Shown here piece by piece: positions 1 through 8,081 of a stretch of 64,000 nt of DNA (the stretch's first letter is position 1; every line of letters starts with the position of its first letter). The position numbers and the translations under genes are program-made. The notes below the pieces were generated by a model. That model saw only the letters and a program-made list of their open reading frames with translations, searched no databases and was not told where the DNA came from. The stretch lies in contig NZ_WTYL01000003.1 of assembly GCF_009828115.1 (NCBI RefSeq), positions 320,501 to 384,500 of the forward strand, given 5' to 3'. The stretch comes from Allopontixanthobacter sediminis. GTDB taxonomy: Bacteria; Pseudomonadota; Alphaproteobacteria; Sphingomonadales; Sphingomonadaceae.

Positions 1-139
1 CATGGAGCGTTACCTCCTCGCCGGTGACCGAATTGATCGCCCGCTCGACCGACCGCTGGACGCTCGGCCCGTGTTTCTGCCGCTGCAGACCCTGGAAGGG
101 GGTGCCGTGGAATTCGAGGGTAAGCGCGTAGCGGGTCAC
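1..139 (-). CDS. truA: tRNA pseudouridine(38-40) synthase TruA, N-terminal fragment
   Basis: Only the first 46 codons lie in the window; the gene continues past position 1. Reading from a GTG at 139-137, the product begins VTRYALTLEFHGTPFQGLQR, the start expected of TruA (RYxLxLEYDGxxFxGxQ), followed by a PSVQ segment that matches the family's N-terminal region. TruA makes pseudouridine at positions 38-40 of the tRNA anticodon arm. The start overlaps the fmt stop in a GTGA tetranucleotide (139-136), so the two are probably translationally coupled. The catalytic Asp lies outside the window. Family call is secure; the GTG start is supported by the coupling. Confidence 0.9.
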   Translation of the reverse strand, partial: MTRYALTLEFHGTPFQGLQRQKHGPSVQRSVERAINSVTGEEVTLH

Positions 140-1041
140 GCCAGTTCGGTCCCCTCCGGCACCGACTTACCGCGAAGGAAATCGGCGGCGTCCATCACCG
201 GCTTACCCGCCCGCTGGAGGCGCAGGGGACGCAGGGTGCCCGTCCCGCAGGCGATAGTCAGCGCACCGTCGACTGTAGTTCCGGGTGCGCCATGACTGTC
301 AGACACTTCGGATTTCAGCACCTTGATCCGTTCGCCGTCCAGTTCGAACCATGCGCCGGGGAAGGGAGCAAAGGCGCGCACCTGGCGTTCGATTGCTTCG
401 GCGGATAGCGAGAAGTCGATCTTCGCTTCCGCCTTGTCGACCTTGGGAGCGTAACTGGCTTCGGCGTCCTCCTGCGCAACAGGGTGCACCATGGCCAGGT
501 CGATCAGCGTGCCGACCATCAATTGCGCACCGATTTCTGCCAGCTCCGCAGTCAGTTCGCCCGCCGTCTTGTCCTCCACCGGCGTGCGCGCTGTCGCCAG
601 CATCGGACCGGTGTCGAGACCCGCTTCCATCTGCATGATGGTTATCCCGGTCACGGGGTCGCCCGCCAGGATCGAGCGCTGGATCGGAGCCGCGCCGCGC
701 CAATGCGGCAGCAGCGACGCGTGGACGTTCAGGCAGCCATGTTTCGGAATGTCGAGGACCGCCTGCGGCAGGATCAAGCCATAAGCGGCCACCACCGCGA
801 TATCCGGTTCCAGCGCGGCAAATTCTGCCTGGACCTTCGGTTCCCGTAGCGAAACCGGGCTTCGAACCTCGATCCCGCGAATCTCCGCCTCGACTTGCAC
901 CGGTGAGGGCTGCAGCTTCTTGCCCCGGCCCGCCGGACGCGGCGGCTGGGTATAGGCGGCGACAAGTGTGTGGCCCGCTTCGTGCAGCGCGGCCAGCGTC
1001 GGCACGGCGAAGTCGGGCGTTCCCATGAAAATGATGCGCAT
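136..1041 (-). CDS. fmt: Methionyl-tRNA formyltransferase
   Basis: 301 residues, normal length for Fmt. It transfers a formyl group from 10-formyl-THF to Met-tRNAi for initiation. The ATG at 1041 gives MRIIFMGTPDFAVPTL, the canonical beginning of the Rossmann-like formyltransferase domain; open frame continues 12 codons further but carries no family sequence. The catalytic region is present as LNVHASLLPHWRGAAPIQRS (Asn-His signature), followed by the downstream Asp in GLDTGPML. The C-terminal OB-like domain runs from about residue 205. Its 3' end overlaps truA by 4 bp. Upstream and divergent is recR, so fmt-truA faces recR across a 53-bp gap, and def, often next to fmt, is just beyond recR. 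Confidence 0.97.
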   Translation of the reverse strand: MRIIFMGTPDFAVPTLAALHEAGHTLVAAYTQPPRPAGRGKKLQPSPVQVEAEIRGIEVRSPVSLREPKVQAEFAALEPDIAVVAAYGLILPQAVLDIPKHGCLNVHASLLPHWRGAAPIQRSILAGDPVTGITIMQMEAGLDTGPMLATARTPVEDKTAGELTAELAEIGAQLMVGTLIDLAMVHPVAQEDAEASYAPKVDKAEAKIDFSLSAEAIERQVRAFAPFPGAWFELDGERIKVLKSEVSDSHGAPGTTVDGALTIACGTGTLRPLRLQRAGKPVMDAADFLRGKSVPEGTELA

Positions 1042-1094
1042 GACTGGGTACGTCGGCCTTCCTATTGCGGGGCGCAACCCCTATCCTCGGGAAC

Positions 1095-1691
1095 ATGGCA
1101 TCGCAAGAGATCGAGACATTGGCTTCGGCGCTGGCACGGCTGCCCGGCCTCGGCCCGCGTTCCGCCCGGCGGGTGGTCCTGTGGCTGGTAAAACGGCGGG
1201 AAACCGCATTACTGCAATTGCTCGCCGCGTTGGAACAGGTGCGTGACCGGCTGGTGGAATGCCGGATTTGTGGCAATGTCGATACGCAGAATCCGTGCGG
1301 GATTTGCGCCGACCCGCGGCGCGACCAAACCTCGGTCTGCGTGGTGGAGGATGTCGCCGATCTGTGGGCGCTGGACCGGGCGAAGCTATATACCGGGCGC
1401 TACCATGTGCTGGGCGGCAAACTGTCGGCAATGGACGGAGTTCGGCCGGAAGACCTCAATATCGGTTCGCTGCTCGAACGGGTGGCATCGGGCGGGATCG
1501 ACGAAGTCGTGCTGGCCATGAACGCCACGCTGGAAGGGCAGACGACTGCGCATTATCTGGCCGAGCGACTTGAGGAATACCCGCTGCGGATCACCCAATT
1601 GGCGCACGGCTTGCCGGTCGGCGGCGAACTTGACTACCTTGACGAAGGAACGCTGGCACAGGCGCTTCGGGCCAGAAGGCCGGTAGGATAG
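1095..1691 (+). CDS. recR: Recombination mediator RecR
   Basis: 198 residues, the usual RecR length. RecR works with RecO and RecF to load RecA on SSB-coated gaps. The N-terminal helix-hairpin-helix is [14 protein letters not shown]; the C4 zinc motif follows (CRIC...CGIC, residues about 56-72); then the Toprim domain with VCVVED (acidic Glu) and the C-terminal region with THYLAERL-like sequence and a [19 protein letters not shown] end, all characteristic. The ATG at 1095 gives [13 protein letters not shown]; an in-frame ATG ten codons upstream (1065) lacks family support. The gene is divergent from fmt. Confidence 0.97.
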   Translation: MASQEIETLASALARLPGLGPRSARRVVLWLVKRRETALLQLLAALEQVRDRLVECRICGNVDTQNPCGICADPRRDQTSVCVVEDVADLWALDRAKLYTGRYHVLGGKLSAMDGVRPEDLNIGSLLERVASGGIDEVVLAMNATLEGQTTAHYLAERLEEYPLRITQLAHGLPVGGELDYLDEGTLAQALRARRPVG

Positions 1692-1737
1692 CGTTCCAAC
1701 GCTTGCAGTGGGATACCACCCGCACTAAATAGTGCGC

Positions 1738-2307
1738 ATGGCTATACGTGAGATTCTAGAAGTGCCGGACCCCCGGCTCAAAACCGTGTCGACTCCGGTC
1801 GAAAAGTTCGATGACGAGCTGAAAGTGCTGGTCGAGGACATGTTCGAAACGATGTACGACGCGCCCGGTATCGGTTTGGCAGCGATCCAGGTCGGCGTGC
1901 CCCTACGGGTGCTCGTGATCGATCTGCAGCCCGATGACCCCGACGCGGAACCGGAAGTGTGCACCGCGCACGGCGGTCATCACCACACGCACCAGCCAAC
2001 GTTGAAGCAGCCGCGAGTGTTCATCAATCCGGAAATCCTCGAACCGGCCGAAGAACTGGCGACCTATTCGGAAGGCTGCCTGTCGGTCCCCGATATCTAC
2101 GCCGACGTCGATCGTCCGGCGACCTGCCGGGTCCGTTATCAAGACCTGGACGGCACGGTTCACGAAGAAGATCTGGACGGGCTGATGGCGACCTGCATCC
2201 AGCATGAAATGGACCACCTCGAAGGGATCCTGTTCATCGACCACCTGAGCAAGCTGAAGCGCAACATGGCGCTCAAGAAACTCGACAAGCTCCGCAAGGC
2301 CGCCTGA
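1738..2307 (+). CDS. def: Peptide deformylase
   Basis: 189 residues. It removes the N-formyl group from nascent proteins, a metalloenzyme (Fe2+ in vivo) acting at the ribosome exit. All three motifs are present: GIGLAAIQVG (motif 1), EGCLSVP (motif 2, metal Cys) and QHEMDHLEG (motif 3, HExxH metal/catalytic). A His-rich insertion (HGGHHHTHQ) sits between motifs 1 and 2, around residues 80-88, where alphaproteobacterial type I enzymes often have a loop. ATG 1738 is preferred over the GTG two codons earlier (1732). The gene is 46 bp after recR and ends at an intrinsic terminator. def and fmt form the formylation/deformylation pair. Confidence 0.97.
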   Translation: MAIREILEVPDPRLKTVSTPVEKFDDELKVLVEDMFETMYDAPGIGLAAIQVGVPLRVLVIDLQPDDPDAEPEVCTAHGGHHHTHQPTLKQPRVFINPEILEPAEELATYSEGCLSVPDIYADVDRPATCRVRYQDLDGTVHEEDLDGLMATCIQHEMDHLEGILFIDHLSKLKRNMALKKLDKLRKAA

Positions 2308-2322
2308 CCGGAATATCGAGAG

Positions 2323-2347
2323 CCCCCGGATCGCTCCGGGGGTTTTT
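2323..2347 (+). terminator. Intrinsic terminator after def
   Basis: Perfect 8-bp stem cccccgga (2323-2330) / tccggggg (2335-2342) with a 4-nt loop, followed by five T (2343-2347). It starts 15 bp after the def stop and lies just before the convergent end of the copper-binding protein gene. Confidence 0.85.
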
Positions 2348-2351
2348 CATA

Positions 2352-2750
2352 TCAGGCGTGGTCTTTCATTGTCTCGAGCGCCTTGCGGCAGTCATCGGCG
2401 CATTCCCGGCACATCTGCGCACAGCGCTTGCAATGCGCATTGTCATGTTTCGAGCATTCCGCCTCGCACGCTTCGCAGGCGTCGATACATGTCTGCAGCA
2501 TAGCCTTCAGGACCGGCACATTGCCCGCGGTGCGGCGGGTAGCAACCCGGTAGGTCGCGGTGCAGATATCGGAGCAATCGAGGCATAGCCGGATGCATTT
2601 CTGCATCGCCATTTCCTCGGCAGAACAGGCGTCGGCGCAGCTGTTGCAGATCGCCGCACAGTACATCGCGTGCTTCACGGCCTCGCCGAGTTCTTCGTTG
2701 TAATCGGCCCCGACCTGTGGGTGTTCGCGGATCATTTCCTTGATCGACAT
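2352..2750 (-). CDS. Four-helix-bundle copper-binding protein (Csp/DUF326-like)
   Basis: 132 residues from ATG 2750 (MSIKEMIREHP), with 17 Cys spaced along helical segments (for example CAAICNSCADAC and CIDACEACEAEC). This is the pattern of the cytosolic copper storage proteins, in which Cys line the inside of a four-helix bundle and bind many Cu(I) ions. No signal peptide is seen, so a cytosolic role is expected. It is transcribed divergently from rmuC and converges on def. Twelve further codons upstream of 2750 are open but look unlike the family. Function (copper buffering or storage) is by family resemblance; no copper exporter or regulator is adjacent. Confidence 0.85.
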   Translation of the reverse strand: MSIKEMIREHPQVGADYNEELGEAVKHAMYCAAICNSCADACSAEEMAMQKCIRLCLDCSDICTATYRVATRRTAGNVPVLKAMLQTCIDACEACEAECSKHDNAHCKRCAQMCRECADDCRKALETMKDHA

Positions 2751-2869
2751 GGCTTCAAGCTCCTCGTTTCGTCTGCTTCCATGCACATAGCGAGCGGTAT
2801 CGAGCGTAGTTCCACAGGAATTGGCTTTCCTCCCTTTCCGAGTGACTTCGTTCCAGCTATGTTCCGGAC

Positions 2870-4264
2870 ATGGAAATGCTTTCGATTATTCTCGTATTTG
2901 TTGCCCTGCTCGCAGGAGCGGCCCTTGGCTGGTTCATGGGATCCCGCCCCGTGGCAGATTGGCGCGCCCGTTTCGAGGAGCGGGATGCGGAGGCCAAGGC
3001 GGCGGTAGAGATGGTGAGCCGCATGGCGCCCGAACTGGCAACCATGAGCGACCGCGCCGCGCGGGCAGACGATCTGGCGGCGAAGCTGGATACGACCCGC
3101 GAGGAATTGACTGGCCTCAAGGCGCAGGCTGCGGGCTTCGAAGAACAGAAACGCTTGCTCGAGGAAAGCCGCGAGAAACTGCTCAAGGAATTCGAGAACA
3201 CTGGCGCAGCGGTATTGGGGAAGGCACAGGAAGCCTTCCTCAACCGCGCCAACGAGCGGTTCAAGCAGTCGGAGGAAGCGGGCGAGCAGAAGATCAAGGC
3301 GCTGCTCGAGCCGGTGGGCCTAAAACTCAAGAATTACGAAGACCAGGTGATCGCGCTCGAAGCGAAGCGGGTCGATGCGTTCGGGCAGCTGACCGGCCTG
3401 ATCGACAATATGCAGAAGGGCCAGGAAGAAGTTCGCCGCGAGGCGCAGCGGCTGGGCAACTCGCTGACCAACGCGCCCAAAGCGCGGGGCCGCTGGGGTG
3501 AACGCGCGCTGCAGAATGTGCTCGAACAATGCGGGTTGTCGCAGCATACCGACTTCATTCTCGAGCATTCGATCGACACCACGGACGGACGCCTACGTCC
3601 CGACGCGATAGTCAATGTGCCGGGTCAGAAGAAGCTGATCATCGATGCGAAAGTATCGCTGAACGCCTATCAGGAAGCGTTCGAGGCGGATGATGACGAG
3701 GTTCGCAAGCGGGCGCTCGGCGCCCATGCGAAATCGATGCGCAACCATGTGCAGCAACTCGGCGCGAAAAGTTATCAGAGCCAGTTCGACGAAGCGCCTG
3801 ATTATGTGGTGATGTTCGTGCCGGGCGAACATTTCGTCGCCGCCGCGCTGGAAACCGATCCGGACTTGTGGGACTTCGCGTTCCAGAACGGAGTATTGCT
3901 CGCCACGCCAACTAACCTGGTAGCAATTGCCCGCACGATTGCACAGGTCTGGCGCCAGGACCAGCTGGCGACCGAGGCTCGTGAAATCGGCAAGGCCGGG
4001 GCGGAATTGTACGAACGGCTTGCGACCGCTTCGCAGCATTTGAAGCGCGTCGGTTCCGGGCTGGAGACGGCAGTCACCAATTACAACAAGTTTGTCGGCA
4101 GTTTCGAGCGTAATGTCCTGTCGTCGGGCAAGCGGCTGGCGGAAAAGGGCATCGAGATCGGTAAGCGGGAGATCGAGGAAGTGCCGTTGGTGGAAAGCGC
4201 ACCCCGCTATACCCAGGCCGATGTGGACGACACCGAGGCCGGTGCGCTACCACCCGCGGAATGA
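2870..4264 (+). CDS. rmuC: DNA recombination protein RmuC homologue
   Basis: 464 residues. An N-terminal membrane helix (MEMLSIILVFVALLAGAALG) is followed by a long Ala/Glu/Lys-rich coiled coil (about 35-190), then the conserved RmuC nuclease-like domain, recognisable by ARGRWGE, LRPDAIVNVPG, IIDAKVSLNAY and VMFVPGEHFVAAAL, and a C-terminal segment with NKFVGSFERNVL. RmuC limits inversions at short inverted repeats in E. coli; its exact activity is not settled. The gene stands between two divergent or independent units and is followed 31 bp later by a lipoprotein gene. Confidence 0.95.
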   Translation: MEMLSIILVFVALLAGAALGWFMGSRPVADWRARFEERDAEAKAAVEMVSRMAPELATMSDRAARADDLAAKLDTTREELTGLKAQAAGFEEQKRLLEESREKLLKEFENTGAAVLGKAQEAFLNRANERFKQSEEAGEQKIKALLEPVGLKLKNYEDQVIALEAKRVDAFGQLTGLIDNMQKGQEEVRREAQRLGNSLTNAPKARGRWGERALQNVLEQCGLSQHTDFILEHSIDTTDGRLRPDAIVNVPGQKKLIIDAKVSLNAYQEAFEADDDEVRKRALGAHAKSMRNHVQQLGAKSYQSQFDEAPDYVVMFVPGEHFVAAALETDPDLWDFAFQNGVLLATPTNLVAIARTIAQVWRQDQLATEAREIGKAGAELYERLATASQHLKRVGSGLETAVTNYNKFVGSFERNVLSSGKRLAEKGIEIGKREIEEVPLVESAPRYTQADVDDTEAGALPPAE

Positions 4265-4295
4265 TCGATTAACTGGCCCCTGCGGAGGAAAACCC

Positions 4296-5009
4296 ATGCG
4301 ATATTCAATTCTTGCAGCAGCGCTGGCCTTCGGCGCAGGGGGATGTAGCAGCGACCCGACACCGGCGGATGATGCGGAGAACGTGCTGGATGCCGTGGCT
4401 GAACCGGCAACCGTTCCGGCGGATATAGGTGAGCGCGCCGAGCTCGCGCCGCTGGAGCCGCGAAACGCCTGCCGCGACATCGCCGGCGCTGAGGAGTTTC
4501 GCACCGCGTTGGCAGCGGCGGTCGAGGCACGCGATGCGGACGCGCTGATCGCGTTGGCGGACCCCAACGTGAAACTCGATTTTGGCGGCGGTGCGGGCTC
4601 TGCCGAATTACGGCGCCGCTTGTCGGAACGGAATCTCTGGCAGGAACTGGAAGATTTGATCGCACTTGGTTGCGGATCCAACGAAGCCGGCGGGATCACC
4701 TTGCCATGGTATTTCACGCAGGCAACGCCCAGTGTCGACGCGATGATGGGAATGCTGGTGACCGGCGCGGATGTTCCGATGTTGAGCGCGCCGGAAGCGG
4801 GTGCCGAGACGGTCCGCTCACTGTCTTGGGATGCCGTCGAATTGCTCGACGGATTGGCGACCGGGGCCGAGTATCAGCACGTTAGACTGCCCGGTGGAGC
4901 GTCGGGATTCGTTGCGACGGACACGCTCCGTAGCTTGGTCGACTACCGGTTGCTCGCGTCGGAGCAGAATGGAAAATGGCGGATCACGGCCCTTATTGCA
5001 GGGGACTAG
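4296..5009 (+). CDS. Predicted lipoprotein of unknown function
   Basis: 237 residues from ATG 4296, with a good ribosome site (ggagg at 4284-4288). The start MRYSILAAALAFGAGGC looks like a lipoprotein signal, with Cys17 as the lipidation site, although the lipobox (AGGC) is not classical. The rest is acidic and Ala-rich; the C-terminal 70 residues (LPGGASGFVATDTLRSLVDY, then a WRITALIAGD end) resemble an SH3-like fold that ends in beta strands, which is a visual impression only. The frame is open well upstream into rmuC, but only 4296 gives a signal peptide. It converges on the methyltransferase gene with 12 bp between stops. No function is assigned. Confidence 0.75.
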   Translation: MRYSILAAALAFGAGGCSSDPTPADDAENVLDAVAEPATVPADIGERAELAPLEPRNACRDIAGAEEFRTALAAAVEARDADALIALADPNVKLDFGGGAGSAELRRRLSERNLWQELEDLIALGCGSNEAGGITLPWYFTQATPSVDAMMGMLVTGADVPMLSAPEAGAETVRSLSWDAVELLDGLATGAEYQHVRLPGGASGFVATDTLRSLVDYRLLASEQNGKWRITALIAGD

Positions 5010-5021
5010 GCTAACTATGGC

Positions 5022-5834
5022 TCAACTCTCGAGCGCGTCGAGGACCTCGTAAGCCAGCACCGCGGCTGCCACGGCGGCGTTCAGGCTGTCCGCACGGCCG
5101 CGCATCGGCATCGTCACCCGCAGGTCACAGGCGTCCTCGTACCCCTCGGGCAGCCCGCGCGATTCGTTGCCGACGAGCAGGAAACATGGGGCTTCATACG
5201 GGGCACCGCGATACGGCACCGCATCGCGCAGGCTGGCAGCGACCAACTGGCCGGGGCCCGCGCGCAACCAGACCAGGAAATCGCCCCAACCGGCCTGGGC
5301 GATCTGCTGGGTGAAGACCGCGCCCATGCTGGCTCGGACCGCTTCCACCGAAAAGGGATCGGCGCAATCGTCGACCAGGATCAGTCCTCCGGCACCCACG
5401 GCGTCGCAGGTGCGCAGCATGGTGCCCAGATTGCCTGGATCGCGCAGCGCCTGCGCCACCATCCAGATCGATCCGGCGGTCCGGTCCAGCGAGTCCAGCG
5501 AAGTATCGAATTCGGCGAACATTCCCGCAACCGCCTGCGGATTGTCCTTGCCGGTTATCTTGCTGAGGATATCGGCGCTGGTCTCGATGACCTCGCCGCC
5601 CCCATCGATCACCGCCCGCTCCAGCTCGTCCAGCAGGGGGTGTGGGTCGCGGCCGGTCGCCATCACCAGCATTTCTGGCAACCGGCCGGTCTCGCGTGCG
5701 TCTGTCAGAAGGCGCAGACCTTCGACCAGGAATTTACCTTCCCGCCGGCGGTTTTTCTTGTCGCGCAAGCCGCGCAGATATTTGACGGTGGGATTGGAAT
5801 AGCCGGTAATCTCGCGTCGGAAATCGCTGGCCAT
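5022..5834 (-). CDS. SpoU/TrmH-family RNA 2'-O-methyltransferase
   Basis: 270 residues. SPOUT-fold methyltransferases use SAM to methylate ribose 2'-OH in tRNA or rRNA. An N-terminal substrate-binding part (NPTVKYLRGLRDKKNRR) is followed by the three SpoU motifs: NLGTMLRTCDAVGA (motif 1, with Asn and Arg), LLVGNESRGLP (motif 2) and MPMRGRADSLNAAVAAAVLA (motif 3, SLN-x-AVA). The target RNA cannot be told. ATG 5834 overlaps the HPr stop (TGATG); a GTG one codon earlier is also possible. It is last in the chvI-to-ptsH chain, probably by read-through coupling rather than by function. Confidence 0.92.
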   Translation of the reverse strand: MASDFRREITGYSNPTVKYLRGLRDKKNRRREGKFLVEGLRLLTDARETGRLPEMLVMATGRDPHPLLDELERAVIDGGGEVIETSADILSKITGKDNPQAVAGMFAEFDTSLDSLDRTAGSIWMVAQALRDPGNLGTMLRTCDAVGAGGLILVDDCADPFSVEAVRASMGAVFTQQIAQAGWGDFLVWLRAGPGQLVAASLRDAVPYRGAPYEAPCFLLVGNESRGLPEGYEDACDLRVTMPMRGRADSLNAAVAAAVLAYEVLDALES

Positions 5835-6112
5835 CACTCCTCGCCGAATCCGCCGCCGACGAGGTTGCAGAGTTCTTCGAGCACATCTTCGGCGCCCGTG
5901 CCCTCGACGATCAGTTCGACCGTATCGCCCTTCGCCGCGCCGAGCATCATCAAGCCGAGGATCGAGCCGCCCACGGCTTCATGGCCGTCCTTGGCCACTC
6001 GAACCGAGACACCATCGGGCAGTGCGCTGACCGCGTTGACGAATTTCGCACTGGCCCGTGCGTGCAGGCCGCGCTGGTTGACGATCAGCATTTCGCGGCG
6101 ATGCTCGCTCAT
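5834..6112 (-). CDS. ptsH: HPr phosphocarrier protein
   Basis: 92 residues. It carries phosphate from Enzyme I to EIIA-type proteins. The active site is QRGLHARAS with His17. The regulatory serine loop is GGSILGLMML (Ser50), the site an HPr kinase would phosphorylate. ATG 6112 overlaps the EIIA stop by 4 bp (ATGA). No Enzyme I, EIIB or EIIC gene is in the window, so this looks like the regulatory phosphotransferase chain of alphaproteobacteria rather than a sugar uptake system. Confidence 0.96.
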   Translation of the reverse strand: MSEHRREMLIVNQRGLHARASAKFVNAVSALPDGVSVRVAKDGHEAVGGSILGLMMLGAAKGDTVELIVEGTGAEDVLEELCNLVGGGFGEE

Positions 6113-6546
6113 CGGGCGTCTCCCTTCTTCGCGGCGCTCCCGGCGTCGGACTGGCCGAGAAACTCCGACGCCACGGTAATGTAAGTCCGGCCGGCATCGC
6201 GCGCGGCAACCACCGCATCGCCAATGGGGCAACTCTTGCGAGTGCCGGCGAGGCGGATCAGCATCGGCAAATTGATCCCCGCGATGACTTCGACGCGCCC
6301 CCTTTCGAGCAGTGAGATCGCCAGGTTGGAGGGGGTACCGCCAAACAGGTCGGTCAGGATGATGACCCCCTGGCCCGTATCGACACGCTTGATCGCCGAG
6401 GCTATTTCCAGCCGGCGTTTTTCCATATCATCGTTTGGTCCGATACAGATCGTCGCGATCGCTTCCTGCGCGCCCACGACATGTTCCATCGCATGCACGA
6501 ATTCCTCGGCCAGACGGCCGTGGGTCACCAAAATAAGGCCGATCAT
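6109..6546 (-). CDS. PTS mannose-type EIIA domain protein
   Basis: 145 residues, a single EIIA(Man)-like domain. MIGLILVTHGRLAEEF puts the phosphorylated His at residue 9, and ILTDLFGGTPSNLA is the conserved loop of the family. It accepts phosphate from HPr; with no membrane EIIC nearby, its role is probably regulatory (as in EIIA partners of the PTS-Ntr system that act on the adjacent sensor system or metabolism). It overlaps ptsH by 4 bp and follows rapZ by 75 bp, the usual order in alphaproteobacteria. Confidence 0.95.
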   Translation of the reverse strand: MIGLILVTHGRLAEEFVHAMEHVVGAQEAIATICIGPNDDMEKRRLEIASAIKRVDTGQGVIILTDLFGGTPSNLAISLLERGRVEVIAGINLPMLIRLAGTRKSCPIGDAVVAARDAGRTYITVASEFLGQSDAGSAAKKGDAR

Positions 6547-6621
6547 GGCTGGCGATCACCTTTGAAGGGAGGCAGCGGGCAGGTGCGGGGACATTTCATC
6601 ATGACGGGAATTGGCGGAACC

Positions 6622-7569
6622 TCATGCTGGCGGCCCTTCGATCTGGTCGGCGGCGCGCGAGCCTAAATTGCGATGCAGAACCGTGGGCGAAAATCCTTCG
6701 GCGCGCAAGGCTTCCGCCATGGTCTCGGCAGTATAGACCGAACGGTGGCGCCCGCCAGTGCAGCCGAAACCGATATTTACATAGCTTTTCCCCTGCGCCT
6801 GATAACGCGGAAGCAGGGTCAGCAACAGGTCGCGAATCTGGGTAAAAGCAGTTTCGAACGCCACGTCTTCCCGGATGTGCGCGCCGACCGCTTCGTCGAG
6901 CCCGGTCTGTTCGCGCAGTTCCGGGATCCAGTGCGGATTGTCGAGAAATCGCATGTCGAACACAAGATCGGCCAGCGGCGGTGTCCCGCGCGCAAAACCG
7001 AAGCTGGAAATGATGATCGACATATCCTGCGGCGCAGTCTCGGCGAACCGCTCCCGGATCGTCTGTTGCAACTGGTTGGTGGCGAACTCGCTGGTGTCGA
7101 TAACGGCATCGGCCCAGCGCCGCAGGGGCTCCAGCAATTCGCGTTCCGCATGGATGCCGGTGTGGACGGGCCGGCCTTGCGCCATCGGGTGCCGCCGCCG
7201 TGTCTCGTTGTAGCGCCGCTCCAGCTCACCGCTGTTGCAGTCGAGAAACAGGGTGGTGATCAGCAGATCCTCACGCCCGGAAAGCGCCTTTACCTGATCG
7301 ATGACGCCGGCCGGACTGAAACCACGGGTGCGGGAATCGAAGCCCACTGCCAGCGGCGGACGCGGCCCTTTCTGATCCGGCCTCAAGATCAGCCGGCCGA
7401 GCAAACGGATGGGGAAATTGTCGATCGCTTCCCAGCCCAAATCCTCCAGCACGCGCAAGGCAGTTGTCTTACCCGCACCAGACAATCCGGTGACAAGCAG
7501 GATATGCTGCCGGGCGTCTTGGCTTTGGAGGCTCGAATCGTCGGACATGGAGGTGCGGTTTGGTCCCAT
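6622..7569 (-). CDS. rapZ: RNase adapter protein RapZ (YvcJ-type NTP-binding)
   Basis: 315 residues. The N-terminal P-loop is TGLSGAGKTTALRVLEDLG; the C-terminal domain carries NIGFGCTGGRHRSV, the RapZ signature with Cys and His residues. In E. coli it targets GlmZ/GlmY RNAs and so controls glmS; that RNA pathway has not been shown to exist in alphaproteobacteria, though a glmS gene lies 53 kb away in this window. About 20 extra N-terminal residues precede the P-loop; ATG 7548 is an alternative start. It sits 65 bp after hprK. Confidence 0.95.
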   Translation of the reverse strand: MGPNRTSMSDDSSLQSQDARQHILLVTGLSGAGKTTALRVLEDLGWEAIDNFPIRLLGRLILRPDQKGPRPPLAVGFDSRTRGFSPAGVIDQVKALSGREDLLITTLFLDCNSGELERRYNETRRRHPMAQGRPVHTGIHAERELLEPLRRWADAVIDTSEFATNQLQQTIRERFAETAPQDMSIIISSFGFARGTPPLADLVFDMRFLDNPHWIPELREQTGLDEAVGAHIREDVAFETAFTQIRDLLLTLLPRYQAQGKSYVNIGFGCTGGRHRSVYTAETMAEALRAEGFSPTVLHRNLGSRAADQIEGPPA

Positions 7570-7634
7570 TTACCTGGCAAGGGAAGGGCGGATCTTGCAG
7601 CGCGGTGTCGGATTGATCGTCACCATCGGCGGCG

Positions 7635-8081
7635 TTATTTCTGAAGCGCTAAGCCGTGCACGGTCAGGGCATATTCCGCGCGGATCGCCGCCGCCGGTCC
7701 GGTTCCGTCGAATACGAGCGTGGGAATGGAGGCGCCCGCAATCTCGGTAATCGCCGCTTCCTCGACAAAACGGGGCGCGTCGGCGGACAATATCAGCCGC
7801 AGCGCCACCGGCGCCGGTGAAGCGGGAAGGTCAACGATGCCGACGTTGCGAATTTCCAGCTTTCCCGCAGTGTGTGGCGGCGGAGAGGCCCACATACGCC
7901 CATGCTGCAGAGAGATTTCAACCCCGTCATCGCCGACTAGCGCGGCGCCGCGGTCAAGCAACAAAAGCGCAAGGCTAGTCTTACCGCTGCCCGGCGGTCC
8001 TTCGATCAATATCCCGCGTCCCGCCACCGCGACGCACCCAGCCTGATGGAGGATCCTGGGCCGCAGGTCCGGCGTATTCAT
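7635..8081 (-). CDS. hprK: Short HPr kinase/phosphorylase (C-terminal kinase domain only)
   Basis: 148 residues, about half the length of the Firmicutes enzyme. It contains only the P-loop kinase part: Walker A is IEGPPGSGKTSLALLLLDRG, followed by LVGDDGVEIS, the acidic segment of the family. The N-terminal domain of long HprK is absent, as is usual in alphaproteobacteria. It should phosphorylate HPr on the serine of the SILG loop. ATG 8081 overlaps the chvG stop by one base (TGATG); GTG 8084 is an alternative. It connects the two-component genes to the phosphotransferase genes. Confidence 0.93.
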   Translation of the reverse strand: MNTPDLRPRILHQAGCVAVAGRGILIEGPPGSGKTSLALLLLDRGAALVGDDGVEISLQHGRMWASPPPHTAGKLEIRNVGIVDLPASPAPVALRLILSADAPRFVEEAAITEIAGASIPTLVFDGTGPAAAIRAEYALTVHGLALQK

